The notes: a model not told the origin generated them from the sequence alone. 64,000 nucleotides of DNA from Diabrotica undecimpunctata (GCF_040954645.1 NC_092809.1:134653914-134717913), one strand, 5' to 3'; shown: positions 34,346 through 45,248, counted from the stretch's first letter. Numbers and translations are program-made.

Positions 34346-35016
34346 GAAGTTATACTTCTATACACGCGTTCGTCGATAATAATTTATATGGGAGTCAATC
34401 TGCACAATCATTACATATGTAATGCTATAAGTAAGAGAGAGCAGAAAGAGAAAAAGAATTAGGTATATGGTGCATCGTTTGCTGTATATAAACATTTGAC
34501 CTGTAATAGCAGTATAGTAAGTAAATGAAGGATTGAATCAATATTTTAATGAAAATATATATTTTTATTTTTATATATGTATAAAAGGAGTTGAATGCAA
34601 AAAAATTTTTTTACACATATTTAGTATGCGTAAAATAATAACAGTAAAATTCATTGTTCATTTTGTTATTAATAAAAAAATACAATACAATACACTGCCA
34701 CATAATTCAATATTATAATACAATACAAATTAAAATGTAATATTCATAAGTATTTAAAAATGACAATATACATAACTAACGCATATGTTTAATTTATCAT
34801 GATAATAATATTAATAAAAAAATAATAATATTAATAAATATTAAATATGTTTACAAAAGGAACATTTTTATTCTCGAGAGTGAAAGAGAGAGAAAATATA
34901 TTTTCTGTCTCTCTCTTACCTATATCTTACATATGTAATAATTTTGCCGATTCACTCAATATATACGAATACACACAAATTTCCAACGTCGAACGCGGGT
35001 ATAGAAGTATAACTTC
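34346..35016. mobile_element. 671-bp palindromic MITE-like element
   Basis: The ends are inverted copies: GAAGTTATACTTCTATAC at 34346-34363 and its complement ending at 35016. The inverted similarity extends inward about 110 bp through blocks such as GAGTCAATC, ATTACATATGTAAT and a purine-rich AGAGAGA tract. A third, partial copy of the right arm lies at 35450-35598. It has no coding capacity. It sits within the 5'-distal half of the larger TA-flanked transposon. Confidence 0.75.
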
Positions 35017-35149
35017 AAAAATTGTTTGTGGAAGATAAAAATAAAAAACCAACAATTCGGATTATGTTGTAAATTTTCATTTAATTTAAAAATTTAGCAT
35101 TTTTGCGTATATTACATATATTTAATAAGACTAACGTGAGGTTTTTAAA

Positions 35150-35240
35150 TGTTTCAAAAATAAAATAGGAAATTCATATTGGGATTCAAACTCACATACA
35201 CCAGCGTATGAACCAAACACGTAAAATATTTGCCAATTAG
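35150..35240 (-). other. tRNA-like segment, possible SINE remnant
   Basis: The minus strand has GAGTTTGAATCCC, close to a pol III B box, about 50 bp after TGTCTAATTGGC, a weak A box. The fold of a true tRNA is not obvious and no anticodon arm could be assigned, so this is at most a SINE head or tRNA relic. Confidence 0.25.
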
Positions 35241-35449
35241 ACATGACACAAATATATTTCAAAATTGACAGTTCTCGGTCATACAGTGATTTATTGAGAT
35301 AATTATTTTTAAATACAAAAGACCAAAATAATTATGAACATTTAATAAATAATACAAAACATATCACATAAATAATAATATTAATAAATATTATATTATA
35401 TATATGTACATTATTCTATATATAATATATATATTATTAAATATATATA

Positions 35450-35598
35450 CAAAAGGAAAAATTTTATTCTCGAGATAGGAAGAGAGAGAAAATACATCTT
35501 CTGTCTCTCTTACTCATTATCTTAAATATGTAATGATTTCACCGATTCACTCCCGTACAAATTTCCAACGTGGAGCGCGCGTATAGAAGTATAACTTC
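35450..35598. repeat. Third arm copy of the palindromic MITE
   Basis: It repeats the right arm of 34346-35016 in direct orientation: TTCTCGAGATAGGAAGAGAG, a TCTGTCTCTC tract, GATTCACTC, TTTCCAACGT, and GTATAGAAGTATAACTTC at its end. Confidence 0.75.
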
Positions 35599-36448
35599 AA
35601 AATGTGAAGATAGCAAATTTTACACTATATTAAATGGAATTTGAAAATGAGTGTTTTTTTTTCATTTGTTTTTTGTTAATTAAATTCATGAATAGATTTC
35701 ACAAAGTAAGGAATTCCACAATAAAAGTGGTAAGGTTATTACTAAGTTACCAAACAATAGATATAATCAAAAAAAAATAATGAACTTATTTTCAAAGACA
35801 AAACATGACATTAAAAAAACAACATCAACGAACTAAACATTTTCTGAATCTGATTTCACATTAGTGTCACTCTCTCCACTATTAACATTTATTACTATTG
35901 GACTAATTTCTTGACGATTAGATATTCTTTCTCTCTCATACCATTTAAATATTTCTCTTTCAGTATGATTGGTAGAGTTTTTCCACATATCAGGAGTAAT
36001 CATGTAAAGTGCCTCATGCCACATGTTTAGGCAGTTGTTAGCGCTGTTATCATCTCTACCAATGTGCCTATTGTAATAATTTTTTGCTATGTCATACCGT
36101 TCATTACATATATTTGGTTTGTGGTTTATTTCTAAAAAAATGTTTAAAATAAATGAAATTTATATGTATGATTATATCTGTATATTTACTGAGAAATGAT
36201 GCGCAACAGTTATGTTTTGAACATCTTATGGGAATAGGAAATGTTTTTTTCTATCAACATGATAATGACTAAGTTGAGTTTTTGAACAAAATATTGCTTC
36301 AGCATCCACTATAAATCCGGTTTCGTTTCCAGCATAGAGTATCATATATCTGCAATGATATTATTTAAATGTTCATATAATAACTTATGTTAATACAACA
36401 AACCTTTTGCCATGCGTTTTGGTGGTTTTAACACTCTTTATATTTTCA

Positions 36449-37570
36449 TTTTCAAAGGTAGACCGGTCCATCTGGCTTTTTTTGATCTAAAGAAAGCATA
36501 TGACTCAATACCTAGAGTCAAATTATGGGAAGCAATGAATGATCTCGGAATCCGACAAACACTAATAAAAGCAGTTAAAGCACTATACAAAGAAAACAAA
36601 GTAGCTATTAAATGTGGAAATAAAGCCTACAATCCATTTAAGACGACAAAAGGACTTCTACAAGGCTGTGCTACGTCCCCTACTCTGTTTAAAATATTCT
36701 TGGAAAAGACACTCAAACCATGGAGGAGAAAGTGCGAAGGAATGGGCATACCAGTAAGAGACGAATACCTATACACCTTAAGTTTTGCCGACGATCAAGT
36801 AGTCATCGCACAAGATGAAGAAGATCTCAGCTTTATGCTCAGAAAACTAGAAGAAGAATATAAAAACAACGGAATGGAAATAAACTTAGAGAAAACCGAA
36901 TACCTAACAACAGAAAACAAGGATATGAGAAACCTAGAGATAGACGAGGGAAGACAAATAAATGGAACAGATAAATTCAAGTATTTAGGAACCATAATAT
37001 CGAACCAGGGAACAACAGAAGAAGATATAAACAACAGACTGAGACAAACAAGAAACTGTATAAGACAACTAAACTCAGTGTTGTGGGATAAGAACATTAC
37101 GATAAAGACAAAAAAGAGAATATATAACACCCTGACAAGAAGTATCCTGACATATGGGTCCGAAAACTGGACAATAAACAAGAGAAATAGAGGTAGAATA
37201 AGAGCAGTAGAAATGGAGTTCCTGAGGAGAAGCTGTAGACTTACAAAAAGAGACAGAATTGAAAACGCAGAGATTAAGCGGAGAATGGGAGTGCAATCAG
37301 ACATAATCGACTATATAGAGGAGAATAGACTATCCTGGTACGGCCACGTCAGAAGAGCGGACAGAGGACGCTGGATAAACAAAATCACAGAATGGAGCCC
37401 GATTGGAAGAAGAAAGAGAGGAAGACCCCGAAGGTCATTCAGAGATGAAATCGACGAGGCTATGGAGAAAAGAACCCTGCGAGATGGAGACTGGAATGAC
37501 AGGGAAAATTGGAGAAAACGGTTGAGTGAAGGAAGACAGTGAAAACTGTGGAAATCCTTAGTAGTAGTAG
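36449..37570 (+). mobile_element. 5'-truncated non-LTR retrotransposon (family A, copy 2)
   Basis: A 1.1-kb insert with a 10-bp target duplication (TATATTTTCA at 36439-36448 and 37571-37580) and a short TAG-repeat tail. It interrupts the DDE transposase gene just after its LDETW motif. The host frame is continuous across the empty site (GHYWQT then SVKTTK). Its family is that of 9882-11389 and 55156-55955, with which it shares EYLYTLSFADDQVVIAQ and the WYGHV..R C-terminus. Confidence 0.9.
36450..37542 (+). CDS. RT palm-to-C-terminus ORF, uninterrupted
   Basis: An open frame of about 364 codons belonging to the insert (the frame continues upstream into host sequence from 36412). Motifs in order: GRPVHLAFFDLKKAYDS (RT motif A, Asp present), KGLLQGCATSPTLF (motif B), EYLYTLSFADDQVVIAQ (catalytic FADD), KTEYLTT, KFKYLGTIISNQGTTEED, ILTYGSENWTINKRNRG, LSWYGHVRRADRGRW and GRRKRGRPRRSFRDE, ending EGRQ. 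The 5' truncation removed the endonuclease and RT fingers, so it cannot mobilise itself. The lack of any stop over 1.1 kb suggests a fairly recent insertion. It has no promoter of its own. Confidence 0.85.
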
Positions 37571-38673
37571 TATATTTTCAGTTTGCCAATAATGACCAAT
37601 GATCCCATTTTGAAATATCCAAGTTTCATCGAGAAACACGAATTGGTATATACCTTCATATTTCGCTTCTTTATAAGTTCTCAAGAATTGTACACTTTAA
37701 CAAACAACGTTAGGTAATTCCATAAGTCCTCGTCGTGAATTATCCTTAATCCGCTCAAACCCAAGTTCTTTGATCAATCTTTTTAAAGAAGAGATACTAC
37801 CATTAAATAATTCTTTATCTTTCAGTTGGAACCACAGTGATTGAACCGTCACGTTCTATTCTAAAAGCATACAGAAATAAAATTATGTTAAATGTATATT
37901 TGTTATAATCATACTGACTTCTCTGTTACATATTGTAAATGGTATCACGAATAGAGCTTGTATTTAAAGTTGTTGTATTTGCTACTTGTTTATAAGTGCA
38001 ACGCTTTTTCTTAGGTGACTCGAACTGTTTACCTTTTTTCTGAATTTGACATATGCTGCTTACTGTTCTTACACTGATTTTAAATCAACAGCTACACGTT
38101 AAAATAATAAAACTGTTTGTAAAGTAAAGTAATGATATTTTATTCGCATATTACCTCCTGCACAGCGTTTAAGGATAACAAAGGGCCATTATTATTCCTT
38201 CCTTCTTCAAAATAGTTAACTAATAAAGATACAAGTTCTTTGCATCGACTATTCAGGGGCATTTTGGAAAATGAATAAATGTTTTTCACAAGATAACCTC
38301 AAAAATCGATGATACCACAAGTACAAAAGTCACAGAACACTGATTGAAAACTCAACAAACGACGCGTCAACATGGCAATATTTCTGGTAGTGACTAATAC
38401 TCCATCATTAATTGGTGGTTTCTTCATAAACATTTCAACACAAAATTTTACAATGAGGGACGTCTAAATTCAAAAAAGCTATATTTTATATACATTATTT
38501 GGTTTCTTTAAATAATGTTTATTAATAACAATTTCTTATTGATCGGGTTATTTTTAGAAGTGATTGTTTAGCAAACTAAAGTAACATACACTTTTCTATA
38601 GAAATGTAGCCACACATACAATAGAATTACGACCTTGATGACGTGCACGCAACTTTATTTGGCTTTTACTGTA

Positions 38674-38836
38674 TGTCTGAATTGTCAATATAAATGAGTC
38701 AGATAAAATTGAAGTATTAAAAGAATTTTTCACAAAAAAAAAACAAAATTTGTTTAATTTACCAACGTTTGTATTTTGAGAACAATTTCCGAAGTGGAAA
38801 TTGAAACGTCAATAAACTTACTTTAACCTTTAATTG
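38674..38836 (+). mobile_element. Penelope-like 3' fragment, left part
   Basis: Inverted relative to 792-1000 and similar over its length (ATTGTCAATATAAATGAGTC, TCAGATAAAATTGAAG, TTTGTATTTTGAGAACA). It abuts the TA flank of the DDE transposon and is interrupted at 38836 by a non-LTR insert; it resumes at 39988. Confidence 0.75.
38774..38810 (+). other. Hammerhead-like motif in the PLE fragment
   Basis: TTTTGAGAA is followed by a perfect 8-bp hairpin (CAATTTCC, loop GAAGT, GGAAATTG) and AAACGTC. Compared with the copy at 847-883 both sides of the stem carry paired change (CGATTTCC there, CAATTTCC here opposite GGAAATTG), so pairing is improved rather than lost. Confidence 0.4.
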
Positions 38837-39987
38837 TTATATGTTAAGAGGTATACATGAAAAATTTGTTGAATATAACATACCTATTTACAACTTGTAT
38901 ATCGATTTTAAACAGGCGTTTGATGGAGGAGATCGACAAAAGATGTTAAAGCAACTATCTATATTAAGGATACCCAATAAGTTGGTTAAACTTATACGAA
39001 TGACTCTGGAGGGTTCCAAAGCTATGGTTAGAATAGATGGAGATATGACGCAGGCCTTTGATATTGAAAATGGAGTTAGACAAGGTGATGTCTTATCAAC
39101 AACACTTTTTAATCTAACTTTAGAAGCTGTTGTTAGAAAACTGGATATAAACGGCTGTATTAATACAAGATCAATGCAAATATGCGCATATGCGGATGAT
39201 GCTACCATAATAAGCCGCAACAAAAGGGTATTAAGTGAAAAAGTTATAGAACTGCAACGAGAAGCTGCTACGTTTGGTCTATATATAAATGAAAGCAAAA
39301 CAAAATATATGAAGTGCGCAAAATCGAATGAACATGAGAATCTGAAGGTAGACAACCATACCTACAAATATGCCTCCACCTTTCCCTACCTAGGCTCAAT
39401 AATAAATGACAACAACATCAGTCAAGAAATACAAGCACGGATTCTTAGCGGTAATAAGTGCTTTTATGCATACAAAGACTCAATGAACAGTAAGTTACTG
39501 AATCGTGAGTCTAAGCTTAGAATCTACAAAACAGTAATTAGACCAGTGGTCATATATTGATGTGAAACGTGGACCCTCTCAACCACTGGAATATTTGAGC
39601 GCAAAATATTAAGGAAGATATTTGGACCAATCCAATTCAGCGATGGTTAGTGGAGAATTAAAATGAACCACGACCACGAGCTGGATGAACTAATGCAAAG
39701 CGCAAATATTGTTAGATTTGTAAAGTCACAAAGACTAAACTGGCTTGGTCACCTAGAAAGAATGCCAGATAATCAAGCTGTAAAAGTAGTCCAGACATGG
39801 AAGCCCCAAGGAAACAGAACAAGAGGAAGGCCCCGTAAAAGATGGATAGACGACGTAGAGAGAGATCTTAAAACCATGAACATCAGGCAGTGGCGAAGGA
39901 AAGTATCCGACAGGGCAGAATAAAATAACATTGTTAAGCAGGCCAAGACTCACAAAGGGTTGTATCGCCATTAGAAGAAAGAAGACG
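38837..39987 (+). mobile_element. 5'-truncated endonuclease-type non-LTR element inside the PLE
   Basis: A 1,151-bp insertion bounded by a perfect 12-bp duplication (AACCTTTAATTG at 38825-38836 and 39988-39999). The RT part is open at 38841-39558: YNLYIDFKQAFDGGDR (motif A), NGVRQGDVLSTTLFNLTLEA (motif B), CAYADDATIISRNK (YADD box), FPYLGSIINDNN. A TGA follows VVIY, then CETWTLSTTGIFERKILRKI, a second stop, and the C-terminus at 39663-39923 (LNWLGHLERMPDNQ, RTRGRPRKRWIDD). The 3' tail is GAA-rich. Three stops make it inactive. The 132-bp stub at 12538 is from the same or a close family. Confidence 0.9.
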
Positions 39988-40025
39988 AACCTTTAATTGT
40001 GGCTTATTCCCATTTAAATAGTAAT
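39988..40025 (+). mobile_element. Penelope-like 3' fragment, right end
   Basis: Begins with the right copy of the 12-bp duplication and ends TTCCCATTTAAATAGTAATT, the complement of the terminus at 792-809. This defines the outer end of the PLE repeat. Confidence 0.75.
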
Positions 40026-41320
40026 TCCTGTTACTTTAACTTACAGATAATTTTAATTGTTGAAATACTAAATAGTATGCGAGTCGAAATATTGGAAAAT
40101 ATTAAAGCTAGGTATTACTGAAGGTTTAGCAAAAAAAGCCAGAGTAATAGTTGAAAACACTTTTATTACTTGAGTATTAAGTCACATTTTTTAATAAAGA
40201 AAATCGAGGTAAAATATACCAAGTCACTTTTTTCAAAAATTTGTAGGGTTAATGTTTTTAGTGTTTAGTGTCAAAAATATGACCGTTGCAGAAACATTTG
40301 ACCAAATTACAAAATATTTTATTTCACTACTTAGCAACACTAGTGCTTTGAAGATAGCTAATAACTTCAGTCGTCATTTTCTCAATAATTCACTTTTGTG
40401 ACTTTACCTCTGATGTGCTGATATATTATGGTATTGGAGCATAAATTAGTCAAACTTAAACGGCTGACGAAGTAGAGGTACTACAAAGTAGAGTACTACT
40501 AGTACTGACATAACTCTTATATCGTTCTATTGATTCCGATTCAGACTTGAAAAGTTTGACTAAACCGACCTAATAACGGCCCAGTTAAGGAATATCACCC
40601 ACACATACATCCGATAGCTTTCAATATTAAAATTAAACTGACTAATTCTGTAGAAAATATAATGATGTTTTTGAAACAGGACATGCCATTTTCATCGGAT
40701 GATGTGACGTCATCAGAACAGATGGTCCCACGCATCGCCAATAAATTGAAATTACTTCATTGAATCTGCAACGATAAGTGCTATTAATTATTAACAAATA
40801 TATGTTATTAATTCAACACATATATTTACACGTGTTTCCGGTATAATATCATCATAGCTCTAGAGGGGAACGACAGTTCGTAAAAATAATTATAAATATC
40901 AAGATCAAATATCATTTATTCAAAGATATTACGACATATTGCTGAAAAGCAAGAAAAAAGTATATTGAAAGTGTGACTTCTAATATTATTAACAAGATAT
41001 ATATAAGAAATACCAACGCAATAAATGACAAAAAAGATACACAAAACCTAAATAAAATATATTTCAATCTGATTTAAATAATAATGATTATAACACCATA
41101 AATAGCTCTTAAAGTCATAACATATCTCCATTTTACCTCTGTCGAAAACATCAATGATACGCTCATATAAAAATAATTAAATACTAATGACAGTAAACCA
41201 TGAGATATCAGATATCAACTTTTATTTGTCAGTTCATTAATGTCTGTGTCCCGTTTTACGTTTTGGTAAGTCATATATATACATATTTTACAATAGCTGT
41301 TTGTCTTATACATGTACATT
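40026..41320. other. Intronic stretch without a recognised gene
   Basis: AT-rich sequence with no coding or repeat signature I can name. Confidence 0.4.
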
Positions 41321-41327
41321 TTAGAAT

Positions 41328-41361
41328 CTTGACAAAGGCAAGGATTTCCTGCCGAAACGTT
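41328..41361 (+). other. Hammerhead-like motif, third family
   Basis: TCTTGACAA is followed by a hairpin (GGC, bulged A, AGGA, loop TT, TCCT, GCC) and GAAACGTTTA. GAAAC is consensus; the CTGANGA side is TTGACAA. The pattern recalls the terminal repeats of Penelope-like elements. No PLE protein remnant was seen beside it. Confidence 0.35.
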
Positions 41362-41867
41362 TATTGCAATGGAAATTAAAATCTAGTTCCACACTGTCAT
41401 GTTTATGTTTATGTTCAAAAGTGATCATATTTAAGGTGCACCATATTATTATTTTAATCTCTAACTGAATATTTATTAATATGTTTATTTGTTGTACCGT
41501 TCCTGTTATTGATTTTAGTTTATTGACTGTGTTTTTTCGAAAAGACTTCATCTTAATATAATGTCTACAGTACTGATTGTTAAAACTGTTCTCAGTTTAT
41601 TAATTTTGCACATATATATGCCTAAATATCAACAATAATTTGATCTGTTTGGATATAGGTTTTCAACAATAGTTTTCACAAATAACACTCTTTGTTATTC
41701 TGTTGTCGCTCATTCTTTGGACGTGTCCATACCAGCGTAGTTGTGATGTCCTTCGTTATTCTGTGTTTAACGCACATAATTTCTTACGATTCTTTCATTT
41801 CTTACTCTAACAAATTTCGTTTTTCCGACAGATTTTCTGTAGCGATTGTTCTGTCCCATCTTGCGTC

Positions 41868-42165
41868 TGGTATACGTCCGCTATACGTTTGATATGAGTT
41901 AGATTGCGTCTGCTATATGTCCGGTATGAGTTAAATTGCTTCTGCTATAAGTTTACTATGCGTTAGATTGCGTCTTCTGTACGTCTGCTATACCTGATGT
42001 ACGTCTCATATACGTTTGATAAACGTCTGCTATACGTCTGATATGCGTCTGCTATACGTCTGATATGAGTTAGAACGCGTCTGCTATACGTCTTATATGC
42101 GTTAGATAGCGTCAGGTATACGTCTGCTATATGTTAGATCGCGTTAGGTATCTGTTAGCTGATGT
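41868..42165. repeat. Degenerate minisatellite of 11-12-bp units
   Basis: About 300 bp composed of variants of TACGTCTGCTA and TACGTCTGATA, with longer interspersed words ATGAGTTAGATTGCGTC. Units are diverged and of unequal length, so the array is old. No reading frame is maintained. Confidence 0.75.
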
Positions 42166-42598
42166 TTAAGCACTTAAACTACGTTTTAAGTATATTAATA
42201 TAGCGTGGTTGACATTTTGGTGTTATATTTGCCTTTGTTTTTTGTGATAATATAATCATTAGCCCATCCTCTTTCATTTACCGCTTCATACGTAGTAATT
42301 GAACCAATAACAACGAAGATACGGTATAGTGCCATTTTGGCAATGTTGCCATGTTTGATTTGAATGTTGTTATATTCGATATCCCATCCTCTTTTATTTG
42401 ATGTCTCACACGTCAAAATCGGACCAATAACAACGGGGATACAATATATAGTGCCGTTTTGGCAATGTCTTTCCGTCTGTTTTTTGTGTTAACGTATTGT
42501 TATAAAACTCGCATTGTTTTATTAAAAATTCACACACTGAATGCACAAAAATTTTAATGATGTTTCACCGACGATAGCAAAACTAGAAATGATTTTAA

Positions 42599-45006
42599 CA
42601 CGGCGCCAGTGTGATGGGGTATGACATACCTACCCCAGTGATTTTAAAATTAGAGCCAATATTTTTATCGGTAAATTAGCGTGACAGGCATTTCAGTACC
42701 TTTCGTTAAAACCTTGAAGGAGGTCTCGCAGTTGTTGATTTACTTTAGAAGTGAACGCACGCATCGCTGTTTTGATCCAAACGTCGTTGGGGTATCATAT
42801 ACCCCACCACATAGCTAAGTTATTATATTTATGGTAGTATTATTTGAATTGGGCATTCACATTTTTATATAATTTCCGTTGAAAGTATTTATTTTTAATG
42901 AAAATGTAAAATTTTATACATAAATTATTTATGTTTTTGTTCTAGATTATGGCTTATCGATATGAACGGGAGCAGGCGATGCTTCAAGCTTTATGGGACG
43001 ATTCTCAAGACGATGATGTAGTAATTGGATCTGCAAGCGAGAACGAATCCGACAATGAAGACAACAGTAGCCACAACTCTGACAGCGAGGAAGATGCTAT
43101 TGATTTAGAACAGTCGGTGGCTGATATAGAAATCGAAAATAAACTTTTGGGACAAGGACAGGAGAGTCAAAAGAAACATTACGTAGGTAAGGACGACACT
43201 AAATGGTCTTCAACATGCTTTCCTATAAATGTAATAATACGCTCAGTAAATATCATTAAGCATTTACCAGGTGTAAAACGAAATGCAAAAATGACGAAAA
43301 CTCCCTTAGAATGTTTTAATTTACTTTTTACACCTAGTATGACGGATGATGTCGTAACTTGGACTAATATAAAAATAAGAAGGAAGTCCACTTGCTACGA
43401 TTAAAACCATCAGTATGCAGTTCGCGAAACCAATGCAACTGAAATAAGAGCATTGTTTGGACTATTGTACTTGGCTGGGATGCTCAAGTCTGCTCGGCTT
43501 AATTTAGAAGATCTTTGGTCTACTGATGGAACCGGAATAAGCTTATTTAGAGAGATGATGTCTTTACAACGATTTATTTTTTTGCAGCCTTGTCTACGTT
43601 TTGACAATATAGAAAATCGAAAAGAAAGAAAAAAACTTGATAAAATGACTGCAATTAGAGCAATTTTCGAAAAATTTGTGCAAAATAGCCAAGACGTCTA
43701 TACGCCAAGCGAATACCTTACTATTGATGACAAGCTGGAGGCATTTAGAGGCCGCTGTGGTTTTTGCCAGTATATGCCAAAAAAGCCTGCACGATACGGA
43801 TTAAAGATATTCGCTCTCGTTGATGCAAAATCATATTATGTTTTGAATTTAGAACTATACGTGGGATTGCAGCCAGAGGGACCCTTCCAATTGAGCAATA
43901 AACCTAGTGACGTAGTTCTGCGACTTGTAACTCCAATATCTGGAACCAAACTAAAAGTTATGAGCTGATGCTGAAGCTTTTAAAAGATCATCAACTGACG
44001 TCTACTTGAACTGTAAGAAAAAACAAAAGGCAAATACCTGAAAGTTTTATAACATCTAGGAACAGGCCAGTATATTCCTCAAAATTCGGATTTCAAGAGA
44101 GTATAACGTTAGTTTCACATGTACCAAAAAAAGGAAAAGTAGTTCTTCTAATGTCAACTTTACATCACACTCCTGATATTGACGATAATACTGGCGAAAG
44201 TAAGAAACCAGAAATAATTTCTTTTTATAACGCTACAAAATGTGGGGTAGATGTGATAGATGAATTTTCGGCTTCATACGATGTTTTACGTAATAGCACA
44301 AAGTGGCTCATTCCACTTTTTTGTACGATACTCAACTGTGCAGGTATAAATGCTAGAGTAATTCATCAACAAAATACTGGCGATTTTCAGTCAAAACGAA
44401 GGAAATTTTCGAAATTATTAGCAATACAGTTACTAACAGAATACAAACAAATTCGGTCTACCAACTTAAGGCTTCCGCGAAATTTACAAGTCCATCCTGA
44501 AGTAACTGTAACAAATGATGAAGTGCAATCAGGTAAACGAATGAAAGTAGCCAAAAGATGTAATGTTTGCCCGAGAAAAAATGACAGAAAGACCTATTAT
44601 AATTGTGTGATTTGTAAAAAAAGGTATATGTTTAGAGCATTCAGTGGTGCATTGTGATTCTTGCTATTTAGCTAAAAACAATTAAAATGTATTCTGTGTG
44701 TTATGGTTTTCAAAAATTCATTTATTTTTACTAGTTCTCTGATTTTTTTTTTAATCGACAAAAAATGAGTGTAACGTTTTTTTATGCTGTAAAATGAGAC
44801 TTTTTTGGAATATTCAAGTATTTAGTTTGCAATTTGTTATTAAACACTAGTTCCTTTTGATTTAAGTTTGTTATATGGTGAAATATAAATCACACTATAA
44901 ATTTTCTAATAATGTGTTATTTTTATTTCAATTTTTTTTTAATGTTGGGTATCAGATACCCCACCACACAGGTTTTTACATTTTAGTCTACCACACTGGC
45001 GCCGAG
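42599..45006 (+). mobile_element. piggyBac-type transposon, both ends present
   Basis: Exact TTAA duplications flank it (42595-42598 and 45007-45010). The termini are 15-bp inverted repeats with one mismatch (CACGGCGCCAGTGTG and CTCGGCGCCAGTGTG), followed by a subterminal GGGGTATxxxATACC palindrome on both sides (42617-42635 and near 44947-44962). Length is 2,408 bp, normal for piggyBac. The transposase between is broken, so the copy could at most be moved in trans. Confidence 0.92.
42949..44657 (+). pseudogene. piggyBac transposase, disrupted
   Basis: Starts at ATG 42949 with an acidic N-terminus (DDSQDDDVVIGSASENESDN). One in-frame TAA at 43402-43404 interrupts an otherwise open first 340 residues containing ALFGLLYLAGMLKSAR, YLTIDDKLEAFRGRCGF (first acidic site) and GLKIFALVDAKSYYVLNLEL (second). 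At about 43945-43965 the frame jumps from SGTK to LMLKLLKDHQLT, skipping the conserved DNW block, and a further stop follows before KNKRQIPESF. The last part, 44151-44657, is open: TKCGVDVIDEFSASYDVLRN (third acidic site, DxxD) and a C-terminal CxxC...CxxC finger (CNVCPRKND, YNCVICKKRY). The acidic triad survives, yet the deletion, two stops and a frameshift make it non-functional. Confidence 0.88.
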
Positions 45007-45248
45007 TTAACATGAACTTTATTAGTAATTACCGCTGTAATAATATGTAAACATAAATAAATAATATGTAAACAAACCGTAAATTATTTTTCGCTACTAA
45101 TCGCTATATTTGGGATTTTAGTAGGAGAAAAATAATTTTACTTTTACCTACTTAGTACACCATTGCCGTCCTCATAGATAAAGATATTTATATGAATGAG
45201 AGAAGAATGCAATTGAACAAAATATGATGTGGTTTTTAAAAGATTTAC

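Larger units (their letters stand above)
35837..38262 (-). pseudogene. DDE transposase of the TA-flanked element, multi-exon, decayed
   Basis: The minus strand opens with MPLNSRCKELVSLLVNYFEE at 38262 and ends at an apparent donor (CAGGAG|GTAATA, 38155). It resumes at 38091 after ACGTGTAG with VRTVSSICQIQKKGKQF and ESPKKKRCTYKQVANTTTLN. After another intron-like gap it continues at 37860 (VTVQSLWFQLKDKELFNGS, LIKELGFERIKDNSRRGLME) and, past one stop, VQFLRTYKEAKYEGIYQFVF with LDETWIFQNG, the first catalytic Asp. A non-LTR insert follows, then SVKTTKTHGKR, an intron, ILYAGNETGFIVDAEAIFCS and the C-terminal ICNERYDIAKNYYNRHIGRD to 35837. The segment with the second Asp and the catalytic Glu is missing, so it is dead. 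An intron-containing DDE_3-type transposase is unusual; I know similar proteins from other insects but cannot name the family. Confidence 0.7.
34197..38671 (-). mobile_element. TA-flanked DNA transposon with intron-bearing DDE transposase remnant
   Basis: About 39-bp terminal inverted repeats bound this 4.5-kb element: left CAGTGAAAGTCAAATAAAGT and right, reversed, CAGTAAAAGCCAAATAAAGT, both continuing GTTGCG..CACGTCATCA. A TA lies on each side (34195-34196 and 38672-38673), the target of the IS630-Tc1-mariner superfamily. It carries a minus-strand transposase gene remnant (38262 to about 35837), an internal palindromic MITE (34346-35016) and a later 1.1-kb non-LTR insert (36449-37570). Without that insert it would be about 3.35 kb. 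Confidence 0.8.

Noticed and set aside
35150..35240. A functional tRNA gene
   Set aside because: Only B-box-like and weak A-box-like words are present; no cloverleaf or anticodon loop could be drawn.
41692..41892. 66-codon plus-strand frame near 41.7 kb
   Set aside because: It runs into the minisatellite and has no recognisable domain; a chance frame, possibly antisense to a decayed RT C-terminus.
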